Positions 35,474 to 43,950 of a stretch of 64,000 nucleotides of DNA are shown piece by piece (the stretch's first letter is position 1; each line of letters begins with the position of its first letter). The DNA comes from Pseudomonas farsensis. Lineage in GTDB: Bacteria > Pseudomonadota > Gammaproteobacteria > Pseudomonadales > Pseudomonadaceae. Both the position numbers and the translations under genes were made by a program. Location of the stretch: contig NZ_JABWRF020000005.1 of NCBI RefSeq assembly GCF_014268805.2, positions 166,020 to 230,019 of the forward strand. Reading direction: 5' to 3'. The notes under the pieces are model-generated. The model worked only from the letters and a program-made list of their open reading frames with translations. It searched no databases and was not told the DNA's origin.

Positions 35474-36001
35474 TTAAAGCCCCTGCAGCAAATCGGACAT
35501 GTCGTCCGCGTGCTCTTCTTCCTGGGCCAGGATGTCTTCGAAAATACGTCGGGTAGTCGGGTCGGTATCGCCAATGAACTGAATGATCTCGCGATAGCTG
35601 TCGATGGCGATCCGTTCAGCCACCAGGTCCTCGAGCACCATCTCTTTCAGCGTATTACCCGCCACGTACTGGGCGTGGGAGTTGCGCGTCAGGTTATCGG
35701 GGTTGAAGTCCGGCTCGCCGCCGAGCTGCACAATGCGCTCAGCCAGCTTGTCGGCATGCTCGGCTTCCTGGTTGGCGTGCTCCAGGAACTCATCCGCCGC
35801 CGCGCTGGCCTTGATGCCACTGGCCATGAAGTAATGGCGCTTGTAGCGCAATACGCACACCAGCTCGGTGGCCAGCGACTCATTCAGCAGGCGCAGGATC
35901 GTCTCGCGGTCAGCGTTGTAACCCTCGGTCACCGCGCCTTGCTCGACATGCTGGCGCGCGCGTTCGCGCAGGGTTTTTACATCAGTCAGTTCAACGCTCA
36001 T
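35474..36001 (-). CDS. Ferritin-like (bacterioferritin-type) protein
   Basis: 175 residues from the ATG giving MSVELTDVKTLRERA, which has GGAG upstream; longer in-frame starts (36007, 36031) are poorer. The four-helix bundle carries di-iron-type ligands: ESLATELVCVLRYKRHYF, HANQEAEHADKLAERI, EDLVAERIAIDSYREII and ILAQEEEHADDMSDLL, with paired ExxH motifs. It is likely to bind iron or act as a small oxidase or iron store. It is not canonical Bfr, since no haem Met is evident. It may protect against oxidative stress. Confidence 0.85.
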   Translation of the reverse strand: MSVELTDVKTLRERARQHVEQGAVTEGYNADRETILRLLNESLATELVCVLRYKRHYFMASGIKASAAADEFLEHANQEAEHADKLAERIVQLGGEPDFNPDNLTRNSHAQYVAGNTLKEMVLEDLVAERIAIDSYREIIQFIGDTDPTTRRIFEDILAQEEEHADDMSDLLQGL

Positions 36002-36049
36002 GTTCATCTCCGAAAACATCAGGGTGGTCATGGGTAGGTTGCGTACCGC

Positions 36050-36391
36050 TTACGCGCCTTTAGCAGCGTCGCGGTCTTCTTCTCGTTGCTTGCACGTCTT
36101 GAAACCCTTGGCATCGACATGCCCGGTAGCATCGAAACGCACGTAATAAGGCTGCTGGTGGCCATCGCGGTTAAGGATGTAGTCATTGCAGGTGCCGCCG
36201 TGTGGCAGGTCGATCACGTTCGACGGGCTGCCGCCGATGGCGATTACCTTTTGCATGGTCATGCCATGCTCCACTTGCTTGACCAGCGGCTCGTCGCGAT
36301 AGGTGACATAGTCCACCGGGTTTTCCGGGCGGCTGCCGCAGGCGGCGAGGGTGGCGCTTGCCAGAAGGATGGCCAGAGTCTGCTTGTACAT
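36050..36391 (-). CDS. osmE: OsmE-like outer membrane lipoprotein
   Basis: 113 residues: a lipoprotein signal with lipobox LAAC (lipidated Cys18), then a BamE/SmpA-type fold. The stretches VEHGMTMQKVIAIGGSPSN, GGTCNDYILNRDGHQQPYYV and FDATGHVDAKGFKTCKQ align well with E. coli OsmE, an osmotically induced lipoprotein. Two later cysteines are conserved with OsmE. It is divergent from the lipase gene. Confidence 0.88.
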   Translation of the reverse strand: MYKQTLAILLASATLAACGSRPENPVDYVTYRDEPLVKQVEHGMTMQKVIAIGGSPSNVIDLPHGGTCNDYILNRDGHQQPYYVRFDATGHVDAKGFKTCKQREEDRDAAKGA

Positions 36392-36515
36392 GGTCCCGCT
36401 CCTTGCTCAAGGGTCTGTTTTGCTTGGAACCGCACGGCGCGGCAGGAGTTCGATTGCGCAGCCAACAAGCGCAGCGGTAGTGTTGGCCGGTCGTCCACGC
36501 ATGAGGGCTGGGGCA

Positions 36516-37406
36516 ATGGGCAAGGAATTGGCCACGCGGTACCCGTTGGTGCTGGTGCCAGGCATGCTGGGTTTCGTGCGCCTGGTGCTGTACCCGTACT
36601 GGTTCGGCATCGTCCCGGCGTTGCGCCGTGGCGGCGCGCAGGTGTTTGCCGTGCAGGTATCGCCGCTGCACTCCAGCGAAGTGCGGGGCGAGCAGTTGCT
36701 GGCCATCATCGAAGACATCTGCCAGCGCAGCGGCGCGCCCAAGGTCAACCTGATCGGCCACAGCCAAGGTGCGCTCAGCGCCCGCTACGCCGCTGCCAAA
36801 CGCCCCGACCGGGTCGCCTCGGTGACCTCGGTAGCCGGGCCCAACCATGGCTCGGAGCTTGCCGACCACATCGAGCGCACTGCGCCCGGCGGCTCTGCCA
36901 GGGGCCGCCTGCTCAAGGCCATTCTGCATGGCCTGGCCGTGCTGATGGGCTGGCTCGAAACCGGCTGGCGCCGCGAACGGCTGCCGATTGACGTGCATGC
37001 CTCGCACCAGTCGCTGACCTGCGCCGGGGTGGCCCTGTTCAACCAGGCTTATCCACAGGGCCTGCCCGAGGTGTGGGGCGGGGAGGGGCCGGCCGAGGTC
37101 AACGGGGTGCGCTACTACTCATGGTCCGGCACCTTGCAGCCGGGGCTGACTGACCGTGGCCGCAACCGTTTCGATGGCAGCAACCGCTTCTGCCGCCTGT
37201 TCGCCCGCACCTTCGTGCGCGAAAAGGGCCAGTGCGACGGCATGGTCGGGCGCTTCAGCTCGCACCTGGGCCAGGTGATCGGCGATGACTACCCGCTGGA
37301 CCATATGGACATCGTCAACCAGTCGCTTGGCGCGGTGGGCAAGGGGGCTGCGCCGGTAAGGTTGTTTACCGAGCATGCCGCCCGGCTCAAGGCCGATGGC
37401 CGGTGA
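36516..37406 (+). CDS. Triacylglycerol lipase-like alpha/beta hydrolase
   Basis: 296 residues from the second of two nearby ATGs (MGKELATRYPLVLVPGML); ATG 36501 is an alternative. The nucleophile elbow is LIGHSQGALSARY; the other triad members are likely Asp in GQCDGMVGRFSSHLG or nearby and His in PLDHMDIVNQ. The oxyanion region LVLVPGMLGF matches Pseudomonas family I lipases. No signal peptide and no adjacent lipase foldase gene are visible, so it may be intracellular. The substrate is unknown. Confidence 0.85.
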   Translation: MGKELATRYPLVLVPGMLGFVRLVLYPYWFGIVPALRRGGAQVFAVQVSPLHSSEVRGEQLLAIIEDICQRSGAPKVNLIGHSQGALSARYAAAKRPDRVASVTSVAGPNHGSELADHIERTAPGGSARGRLLKAILHGLAVLMGWLETGWRRERLPIDVHASHQSLTCAGVALFNQAYPQGLPEVWGGEGPAEVNGVRYYSWSGTLQPGLTDRGRNRFDGSNRFCRLFARTFVREKGQCDGMVGRFSSHLGQVIGDDYPLDHMDIVNQSLGAVGKGAAPVRLFTEHAARLKADGR

Positions 37407-37482
37407 CGGCGAAGTGCCACAAATGTTGGCTACACTCAGCACGACGAGCGCGCAGCCGGCGCGCCCCTCTGGAGCTCACGCC

Positions 37483-37767
37483 ATGAAGATGCTGCACGTG
37501 CCATTGCTGGTGTTGGGCCTGTTGATCGCCGGGCAGGGTTTTGCCGCCACCGCGCAACAGGAAAAGATGAAAACCTGTAACGCCGACGCCACCAGCCAAG
37601 CGCTCAAGGGCGATGCGCGCAAGGCGTTCATGAGCACTTGCCTGAAGAAGCAGGCGCCGCAGACCCAGCAGGAAAAAATGAAAACCTGTAATGCCGACGC
37701 CACCACCCAGGCGCTCAAGGGCGATGCACGCAAGACGTTCATGAGCGACTGCCTGAAGAAGAAGTGA
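37483..37767 (+). CDS. PsiF repeat protein
   Basis: 94 residues: signal peptide (VPLLVLGLLIAGQGFA), then two copies of the PsiF motif, each QQEKMKTCNADA followed by ALKGDARKxFMSxCLKK. Each copy keeps two cysteines. Proteins of this kind are periplasmic and, in E. coli, induced by phosphate starvation; the function is unknown. It starts 76 bases after the lipase stop on the same strand. Confidence 0.9.
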   Translation: MKMLHVPLLVLGLLIAGQGFAATAQQEKMKTCNADATSQALKGDARKAFMSTCLKKQAPQTQQEKMKTCNADATTQALKGDARKTFMSDCLKKK

Positions 37768-37825
37768 CCCGCGCCGTGAAGGCTGGCAGACTGCGGTTCT
37801 TTCCGCTGTCTGCCGTCGAGGCTGT

Positions 37826-38833
37826 ATGACCTTCACCCCCCGCCAGATTTCCTTTGCCAGTCTGATCATCGTCATGGGCGGGCTGCTGCTGGCCCTGCCG
37901 ATGAAACTGCTGCCGAGCCTGCTGGCCGGCCTGTTGGTGTTCGAGCTGGTCAACATGCTCACCCCACGCCTGCAACCCTTGATTGCCGGGCAGCGCGCGC
38001 GCTGGCTGGCGGTGGCGTTGCTCGGCACTCTGGTGGTCAGCACCCTGACCTTGCTGATTGCCGGCGCATTCAGCTTCCTGCTGCATGAAGCGGAGAACCC
38101 CGGCGCCTCGCTGGACAAGTTCATGGTGCTGGTGGAGCGTGCACGCAGCCAGTTGCCGCCGTTTATCGAAGGCTACCTGCCGGCCAGCGCTGCCGAGTTC
38201 AAAGTGGCCATTGGCGACTGGATCAAAAGCCACCTCAGCGACCTGCAACTGGTCGGCAAGGGTATGGCGCACATGTTCGTGACCTTGCTGATCGGCATGA
38301 TCCTCGGGGCGATCATCGCCTTGCAGCGCATCCCTGATATTTCCCGGCGCAAGCCCCTGGCGGCGGCGCTGTTCGAGCGCCTGAACCTGCTGGTGCAGGC
38401 GTTTCGCAATATTGTCTTCGCGCAGATCAAGATCTCGCTGCTCAATACCGCGTTTACCGGCATTTTCCTCGCGGTGGTGCTGCCGCTGTTCGGTGTGCAC
38501 CTGCCGCTGACCAAGACGCTGATCGTGCTGACCTTCCTGCTCGGCCTGCTGCCGGTGATCGGCAACTTGATGTCGAACACGCTGATCACCATCGTCGGCC
38601 TGTCGTTGTCGATCTGGGTGGCGGCGGCGGCGCTGGGGTACCTGATCGTTATCCACAAGGTCGAGTATTTCCTCAACGCGCGGATTGTTGGCGGGCAGAT
38701 CAGGGCCAAGTCGTGGGAATTGCTGCTGGCGATGCTGGTGTGCGAGGCCGCGTTCGGCCTGCCGGGCGTGGTAGCCGGGCCGATTTATTACGCCTACCTG
38801 AAGAGCGAGTTGCGGCGCATGGAATTGGTCTGA
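37826..38833 (+). CDS. AI-2E family transporter
   Basis: 335 residues with about eight membrane helices and the family's long loop between helices 3 and 4. Typical stretches are TLLIGMILGAIIALQRIP, TAFTGIFLAVVLPLFGVH, LLGLLPVIGNLMSNTLITIV and YFLNARIVGGQIRAKSWELL. The family includes TqsA-like exporters and Na+/H+ antiporters; the substrate here cannot be told from sequence. It appears separately expressed. Confidence 0.88.
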   Translation: MTFTPRQISFASLIIVMGGLLLALPMKLLPSLLAGLLVFELVNMLTPRLQPLIAGQRARWLAVALLGTLVVSTLTLLIAGAFSFLLHEAENPGASLDKFMVLVERARSQLPPFIEGYLPASAAEFKVAIGDWIKSHLSDLQLVGKGMAHMFVTLLIGMILGAIIALQRIPDISRRKPLAAALFERLNLLVQAFRNIVFAQIKISLLNTAFTGIFLAVVLPLFGVHLPLTKTLIVLTFLLGLLPVIGNLMSNTLITIVGLSLSIWVAAAALGYLIVIHKVEYFLNARIVGGQIRAKSWELLLAMLVCEAAFGLPGVVAGPIYYAYLKSELRRMELV

Positions 38834-38842
38834 TAAACCGCC

Positions 38843-38863
38843 GGGGGCTGCGCCGCAGCCCCC
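38843..38863. terminator. Hairpin between convergent genes
   Basis: GGGGGCTGCG and its complement form a stem with a minimal loop between the AI-2E and Hsp70 stops. It could serve both strands. No T-run follows, so termination is plausible but not proven. Confidence 0.55.
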
Positions 38864-38870
38864 ACACCCG

Positions 38871-40139
38871 TCAGGCGCCGTAGCGCTTGCGTGCCTCGAT
38901 TGCCAGCCCGCTGCCGATGCTGCCGAAAATATTGCCTTCGACATGCCGCGCATTGGGCAGCATCGCCGCCACGCTGTTGCGCAGCGCCGGGATACCGCTT
39001 GAACCCCCGGTGAAGAACACCGTATCAACCTGCCCGACACTCACCCCAGCCTTGGCCAGCAGCTCGCTGACACTGCCGCGCACCCGCTCCAGCAAGCCAT
39101 CGATGGCGTCCTCGAACACGGCGCGGGTCAGCTCGGCGGCAAGCCCAGGCTCGACACGGCCCAGGTCGATGCGGCGGCTGTCGCGGTCGGTCAGCTCGAT
39201 CTTGCTGGCCTCGATTTCCATGGCCAGCCAGTGCCCGGCCCGTTGCTCGATCAGCTTGAACAGGCGCTCGATACCGAGCGTGTCCTCGATGTCGTAACGC
39301 ATGTTGCCCAATGCCAGCTGGGTCTTCTGCCCATACAGGGCGTTGATGGTGTGCCAGGTGGCCAGGTTCAGGTGGTAGCTGGTCGGCATCAGCGCACCGC
39401 TTTTCATGCGGCTGCCGTAGCCGAACAGCGGCATCACGCCTTGCAGGCTCAGTTGCTTGTCGAAGTCGGTACCGCCGATATGCACACCGCCGGTGGCAAG
39501 GATGTCGTCCTGGCGCTCGTCCAGCGAATGGCGCTCCGGCGACAGGCGGATCAGGGTAAAGTCCGAGGTACCGCCGCCGATATCGACAATCAGTACCAGC
39601 TCTTCACGGCTGATGCCCGACTCGTAGTCGAACGCAGCGGCAATGGGTTCGTACTGGAACGACACGTCCTTGAAGCCGATCTTGCGCGCCACGTCAGCCA
39701 GTGTATCTTCGGCCTCCTGGTCAGCCGCCGGGTCTTCGTCGACGAAGAACACCGGGCGCCCCAGCACCACTTGCTCGAAGCTACGCCCGGCGCTGGCCTC
39801 GGCGCGCTTTTTCAGCTCGCCGATGAACATGCCGAGCAAGTCCTTGAACGGCAGGGCGCTGCCCAGCACGCTGGTGTCGTGCTTGATCAGCTTGGAGCCC
39901 AGCAGGCTCTTGAGCGAGCGCATCAGGCGGCCTTCGTAGCCTTCCAGGTACTCGTGCAGGGCCAGACGACCGTACACCGGGCGGCGTTCTTCGAGGTTGA
40001 AGAACACCACCGACGGCAGGGTGATCTTGCCGTCTTCCAGGGCGATCAGCGACTCAGCCCCAGGGCGGTGCCAGCCGACCGTGGAGTTGGAGGTGCCGAA
40101 GTCGATGCCAAGGGCACGGGCCGGGGATACGTCAGACAT
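38871..40139 (-). CDS. ATPase-only Hsp70-family protein (YegD-like)
   Basis: 422 residues covering only the actin-like ATPase region: phosphate loops GIDFGTSNSTVGWHRPG and LVLIVDIGGGTSDFTLIRL, and adenosine motif FFTGGSSGIPALRNSVAAML. The substrate-binding and lid domains of DnaK are absent, as in E. coli YegD. It may act as a nucleotide-driven regulator rather than a general chaperone. It is divergent from cbpA-cbpM, with 163 bases between the start codons, so co-regulation or partnership with that J-protein is possible but not shown. Confidence 0.9.
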   Translation of the reverse strand: MSDVSPARALGIDFGTSNSTVGWHRPGAESLIALEDGKITLPSVVFFNLEERRPVYGRLALHEYLEGYEGRLMRSLKSLLGSKLIKHDTSVLGSALPFKDLLGMFIGELKKRAEASAGRSFEQVVLGRPVFFVDEDPAADQEAEDTLADVARKIGFKDVSFQYEPIAAAFDYESGISREELVLIVDIGGGTSDFTLIRLSPERHSLDERQDDILATGGVHIGGTDFDKQLSLQGVMPLFGYGSRMKSGALMPTSYHLNLATWHTINALYGQKTQLALGNMRYDIEDTLGIERLFKLIEQRAGHWLAMEIEASKIELTDRDSRRIDLGRVEPGLAAELTRAVFEDAIDGLLERVRGSVSELLAKAGVSVGQVDTVFFTGGSSGIPALRNSVAAMLPNARHVEGNIFGSIGSGLAIEARKRYGA

Positions 40140-40236
40140 GAGCGAAAGCTTCCGGAGGCAAAACGGCCGCGCAGTTTATGCGAGTTTGCGGCTAAAGCAA
40201 GACCGGTCGTCTGTCGTGGCGCAAGGCCAGACGCCC

Positions 40237-40264
40237 CTTGAAAGGCTATGCTTGACCCCAATCT
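40237..40264 (+). promoter_or_regulatory. Heat-shock (sigma-32) type promoter of cbpA
   Basis: CTTGAAA at 40237-40243 and CCCCAATCT at 40256-40264 with 12 bases between match the sigma-32 consensus (CTTGAAA, then CCCCATNT). Transcription would start near 40271, about 30 bases before the cbpA ATG. Confidence 0.72.
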
Positions 40265-40302
40265 TCAGTGGCAACACGCACTTTTTTATCGGTGATCCAT
40301 AA

Positions 40303-41262
40303 ATGGACTTCAAAGACTATTACAAGATACTCGGCGTAGACCCGGGCGCGGACGACAAGGCGATCAAAGCCGCGTACCGCAAGCTGGCGCGCAAGTATCA
40401 CCCCGACGTCAGCAAGGAGCGTGACGCCGAGGACAAGTTCAAGGAGGCCAACGAGGCCTACGAGGTGCTTGGCGACAAGGACAAGCGCGCCGAGTACGAC
40501 GAAATCCGCAAGTACGGTGGCCAGCATGGCCGGCCGTTCCAGGCACCGCCTGGCTGGCAGGGCCGTGGCGGCAATGCCGGCGGCGGTTTTGAAGGCGGTG
40601 ACTTCTCCGACTTCTTCAGCTCCATCTTTGGTGCCCGCGGCGGTTCGAACCCGTTCGGTGGTGCCCGCCAACAACGTAGCGCCGGCAGGCGGGGGCAGGA
40701 CGTGGAACTGGAACTGGCGGTTTTCCTCGAGGAAACGCTCAACAAGGAATCCAAGCAGATCAGCTTCCAGGTGCCGCAAACCAATGCCGCCGGGCAGCGC
40801 ACCGGGTTCACCACCAAGACGCTGAACGTGAAGATCCCGGCCGGGGTAACCGATGGCGAGCGTATTCGTCTCAAGGGCCAGGGTGCTCCGGGTGTCGGCG
40901 GCGGGGAGAACGGCGACCTGTTCCTGACCATTCGCATGGCGCCGCATCCGCAGTTCGATGTCGAGGGCCACGACCTGATCATTACCGTGCCGCTGGCGCC
41001 GTGGGAAGCCGCGCTTGGCACCAAGGTGGCGGTGCCGACGCTGACCGGCAAGATCAACCTGACCATTCGCCCCGACAGCCAGAGCGGCCAGCGCCTGCGG
41101 GTCAAGGGCATGGGGCTGTTGAACAAACAGGGCGAGCGCGGTGACCTGTACGCGCAGCTGAAAGTGGTGATGCCGGCGCAGTCCGATGCGGCCACTCGCG
41201 AGTTGTGGACCAAGCTTTCCGAGAAAGCTGCTTTCGACCCGAGGACACACTGGAGCAAATAA
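40303..41262 (+). CDS. cbpA: Curved DNA-binding J-protein CbpA
   Basis: 319 residues: J-domain with the HPD triad (KYHPDVSKE, about 34-42), a Gly/Phe-rich linker (about 75-125), then two substrate-binding beta domains and a C-terminal dimerisation segment. The DnaJ zinc finger is missing, as in CbpA. It can stimulate DnaK and bind curved DNA. cbpM follows two bases after the stop. A sigma-32-type promoter precedes it. Confidence 0.95.
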   Translation: MDFKDYYKILGVDPGADDKAIKAAYRKLARKYHPDVSKERDAEDKFKEANEAYEVLGDKDKRAEYDEIRKYGGQHGRPFQAPPGWQGRGGNAGGGFEGGDFSDFFSSIFGARGGSNPFGGARQQRSAGRRGQDVELELAVFLEETLNKESKQISFQVPQTNAAGQRTGFTTKTLNVKIPAGVTDGERIRLKGQGAPGVGGGENGDLFLTIRMAPHPQFDVEGHDLIITVPLAPWEAALGTKVAVPTLTGKINLTIRPDSQSGQRLRVKGMGLLNKQGERGDLYAQLKVVMPAQSDAATRELWTKLSEKAAFDPRTHWSK

Positions 41263-41264
41263 TC

Positions 41265-41570
41265 ATGAGCAGTACCTTGATCGTTCAACTGGACATGCGA
41301 ACCCTCTGCCAGGAAGCCGACCTCACGGCCGACTGCGTGATCGAAATCGTCGAACACGGCATCGTTGAACCATCGGGGCGAACGCCCGAGGAGTGGGTGT
41401 TCGACGACCACGCGCCGGTAACGCTCAAGCGGGCGGTCAAGCTGCATCAGGAACTGCAACTGGAGTGGGAAGGGGTAGCGCTGGCGCTGGAGCTGCTCGA
41501 AGAAGTGCAGCACCTGCGCAGCGAGAACAGCATGCTCAGGCAGCGGCTGGGGCGGTTTACCCAGCTGTAG
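41265..41570 (+). CDS. cbpM: CbpA modulator CbpM
   Basis: 101 residues from the ATG giving MSSTLIVQLDMRTLCQEADL. The MerR-like helical pattern (IVEHGIVEPSGRTPEEWVFD; LHQELQLEWEGVALALELLE) is that of CbpM, which binds the CbpA J-domain and blocks its action. It is coupled to cbpA with a two-base gap and followed by a REP pair. Confidence 0.92.
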   Translation: MSSTLIVQLDMRTLCQEADLTADCVIEIVEHGIVEPSGRTPEEWVFDDHAPVTLKRAVKLHQELQLEWEGVALALELLEEVQHLRSENSMLRQRLGRFTQL

Positions 41571-41606
41571 ACGCGCGGTACTGAGGCATTGGGCGTCACG
41601 CGATCA

Positions 41607-41721
41607 GTGTAGGAGCGGCCTTGTGCCGCGAAGGGGTGCGAAGCACCCCCGGCAATCTTGCGTGAGGCGTATATCCTGAGGCTGCTTCGCAGCCTTTCGC
41701 GGCACAAGGCCGCTCCTACAC
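41607..41721. repeat. Paired REP palindrome
   Basis: The arms begin GTGTAGGAGCGGCCTTGTGC and end with its complement. It sits between cbpM and the convergent acetyltransferase gene, filling the 172-base gap. Confidence 0.9.
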
Positions 41722-41742
41722 AAAGGCGATGCGCGTCGGTGG

Positions 41743-42258
41743 TCAGGTCGGGTCAGCTTCTGGGCTGAGCACCAGTTGCATGAACGTCAGGTCCAGCCAG
41801 CGGCCAAACTTCACCCCCACCTGCGGCATCTGCCCGGTCACCACGAACCCCAGCCGTTCGTGCAGCCGCACCGATGCCCCATTGCCGCTTTCAATGGCGG
41901 CAACCATCACATGCTTGCCGCACGCCCGCGCACGCTCCACCAACGCCGCCAGCAACACTGGCCCCAGGCCTTTGCCGCGCTGGTCAGCACGCACATACAC
42001 TGAATGCTCGACCGTCAGGCGGAACCCCTCGAACGGCCGCCAGTCGCCAAACGAGGCGTAGCCGAGCACGCCGCTGGCATCCACCGCCACCAGAATCGGG
42101 TAGCCCTGCGCAGCGCGGGCATCGAACCAGGCCTGGCGATTGGCCAGGTCCACCGGGGTTTCGTTCCAGATTGCCGTGGTGTTGCGCACGGCATCGTTGT
42201 AGATATCGAGGATGCCCGGCACGTCGGCAGGCTGGGCGTCGCGGATCTGATAAGTCAT
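41743..42258 (-). CDS. GNAT acetyltransferase, PitA/phosphinothricin type
   Basis: 171 residues from the ATG giving MTYQIRDAQPADVPGIL. The GNAT core is clear: acetyl-CoA loop RADQRGKGLGPVLLAALV, then MVAAIESGNGASVRLHERLG. The residues IYNDAVRNTTAIWNETPVD mark the phosphinothricin/methionine-sulfoximine acetyltransferase group, which detoxifies glutamine-synthetase inhibitors. It begins 31 bases after urtE on the same strand and is probably the last gene of the urea operon. From memory, P. aeruginosa carries its counterpart (PA4866) within the urease cluster; no urease gene is seen here. Confidence 0.88.
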   Translation of the reverse strand: MTYQIRDAQPADVPGILDIYNDAVRNTTAIWNETPVDLANRQAWFDARAAQGYPILVAVDASGVLGYASFGDWRPFEGFRLTVEHSVYVRADQRGKGLGPVLLAALVERARACGKHVMVAAIESGNGASVRLHERLGFVVTGQMPQVGVKFGRWLDLTFMQLVLSPEADPT

Positions 42259-42289
42259 GGCAGCGTCTCGCAATAGCAGTGGCGGCAGA

Positions 42290-42988
42290 TTAAATGGTTA
42301 CCAGCCCGCGCACACCTTCGGCCTGCATGTTTTCGCCACGCCCACGCTGGACGATTTCGCCACGGGCCATGACCAGGTACTGGTCGGCCAGCGCTTCGGC
42401 GAAGTCGTAGAACTGCTCGACCAGCAGAATCGCCATGTCGCCACGGTCGGCGAGCTTGCGGATCACCGCGCCGATTTCCTTGATGACCGAGGGCTGAATG
42501 CCTTCGGTGGGCTCGTCCAGGATCAGCAGGCGTGGGCGGCTGGCCAAGGCCCGGCCAATCGCCAGTTGCTGTTGCTGCCCGCCCGACAGGTCGCCGCCGC
42601 GGCGCTGCTTCATTTGTTCGAGCACCGGGAACAGCTCGTAGATGAACGCCGGGACCGCGCGAGCCTCGCGCGCAGAAAAGCGCGACAGGCCCATCAGCAG
42701 GTTTTCTTCTACCGTGAGGCGCGCAAAGATCTCGCGCCCCTGGGGCACATAGGCGATGCCTGCGTGCACCCGTTGCTGGGGCTTGAGCGTGGTGATCGGC
42801 TTGCCTTCCCAATGCACCTGGCCTTCGCGGGTGGGCAGCAGGCCCATCAGGCAGCGCAACAGGGTGGTCTTGCCAACGCCGTTGCGGCCCAGCAGGCAGG
42901 TGACTTCGCCGACCTTGGCTTCAAAGGACAGGCCACGCAGGATGTGGCTGCCGCCGTAGTATTGGTGCAGGGTGTCGATCTTGAGCAT
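42290..42988 (-). CDS. urtE: Urea ABC transporter ATPase UrtE
   Basis: 232 residues: Walker A GRNGVGKTTLLRCLMGL, signature LSGGQQQQLAIGRAL, Walker B LLILDEPTEGIQPSVIKEIG (the EGIQP sequence separates UrtE from LivF) and switch region LLVEQFYDFAEALADQY. It works with UrtD to drive UrtBC. Between urtD and urtE lies a REP-type hairpin that could lower urtE expression. Confidence 0.95.
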   Translation of the reverse strand: MLKIDTLHQYYGGSHILRGLSFEAKVGEVTCLLGRNGVGKTTLLRCLMGLLPTREGQVHWEGKPITTLKPQQRVHAGIAYVPQGREIFARLTVEENLLMGLSRFSAREARAVPAFIYELFPVLEQMKQRRGGDLSGGQQQQLAIGRALASRPRLLILDEPTEGIQPSVIKEIGAVIRKLADRGDMAILLVEQFYDFAEALADQYLVMARGEIVQRGRGENMQAEGVRGLVTI

Positions 42989-43015
42989 GTGCGTAGTCCT
43001 GAAAAAGTTGCTGTG

Positions 43016-43079
43016 CCTGTGCCGGCCTCATCGCGGGGAAAGCCCGCTCCCACAATGCCCATGAAGAGGCCGGCACAGG
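43016..43079. repeat. REP unit and hairpin between urtD and urtE
   Basis: Fourteen-base perfect arms (CCTGTGCCGGCCTC and complement) enclose a REP unit of the classic P. putida kind (CGCGGGGAAAGCCCGCTCCC). It fills the 104-base gap inside the urt operon. Confidence 0.85.
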
Positions 43080-43092
43080 TTTGCTTGGCTGG

Positions 43093-43950
43093 CTAGCGGC
43101 CCAGATACACCTCGACCACCCGCTCGTCCGCCTGTACCTGGGCCAGCGAGCCTTCGGCCAGCACGCTGCCCTGGTGCAGCACCGTCACATGGTCGGCAAT
43201 GCTGCCGACGAAGCCCATGTCGTGCTCCACCACCATCAGCGAATGCTTGCCGGCCAGCGAGCGGAACAGCTCGGCGGTGAACTCGGTCTCGGCATCGGTC
43301 ATGCCCGCCACCGGCTCGTCGAGCAGCAGCAATTGCGGCTCTTGCACCAGCAGCATGCCAATCTCCAGAAATTGCTTCTGGCCGTGCGACAACAGCCCCG
43401 CCTGGCGCTGCGCCAAAGGCTGCAGGCGCAAGGTCGTCAGCACCTCATCGATGCGCTGGCGCTGCGCGTCACCCAGCCGCGCCACCAGGCTGGCCCACAC
43501 CGACTTGTCGGCCTTGAGCGCCAGCTCCAGGTTTTCGAACACGCTGAGCGCCTCGAACACCGTGGGCTTCTGGAACTTGCGCCCGATGCCGGCCTGGGCG
43601 ATCTGGTACTCGCTCATGCGGGTCAGGTCCAGGGTGTCGCCAAAGTAGGCCGTGCCGCTGTCGGGGCGGGTCTTGCCGGTGATCACGTCCATCATCGTGG
43701 TCTTGCCGGCCCCGTTGGGGCCAATGATGCAGCGCAGTTCCCCCACGCCGATGTACAGGTGCAGGGCGTTGAGCGCCTTGAAGCCGTCAAAGCTGACGCT
43801 GATGTCCTCAAGGCTCAGCACCGTGCCGTGCCGGGTGTCGAGCCCTGCCTTGCGCGGCTGGCCGAGGCCGATGGCGTCGCGCCCGCTGCCGAGCTGGTCG
43901 AACACCGGCTCCAGCATGAATTCGGGGTGCACCGGGGGGATGCCTCTCAT
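43093..43950 (-). CDS. urtD: Urea ABC transporter ATPase UrtD
   Basis: 285 residues from the ATG overlapping the urtC stop. A 45-residue N-terminal extension precedes the ATPase: Walker A GPNGAGKTTMMDVITGK, signature LSHGQKQFLEIGMLL, Walker B LLLLDEPVAGMTDAETE and VVEHDMGFVGSIAD. The AGMTDAET stretch is characteristic of UrtD. It is the second ATPase of the transporter. Confidence 0.95.
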   Translation of the reverse strand: MRGIPPVHPEFMLEPVFDQLGSGRDAIGLGQPRKAGLDTRHGTVLSLEDISVSFDGFKALNALHLYIGVGELRCIIGPNGAGKTTMMDVITGKTRPDSGTAYFGDTLDLTRMSEYQIAQAGIGRKFQKPTVFEALSVFENLELALKADKSVWASLVARLGDAQRQRIDEVLTTLRLQPLAQRQAGLLSHGQKQFLEIGMLLVQEPQLLLLDEPVAGMTDAETEFTAELFRSLAGKHSLMVVEHDMGFVGSIADHVTVLHQGSVLAEGSLAQVQADERVVEVYLGR

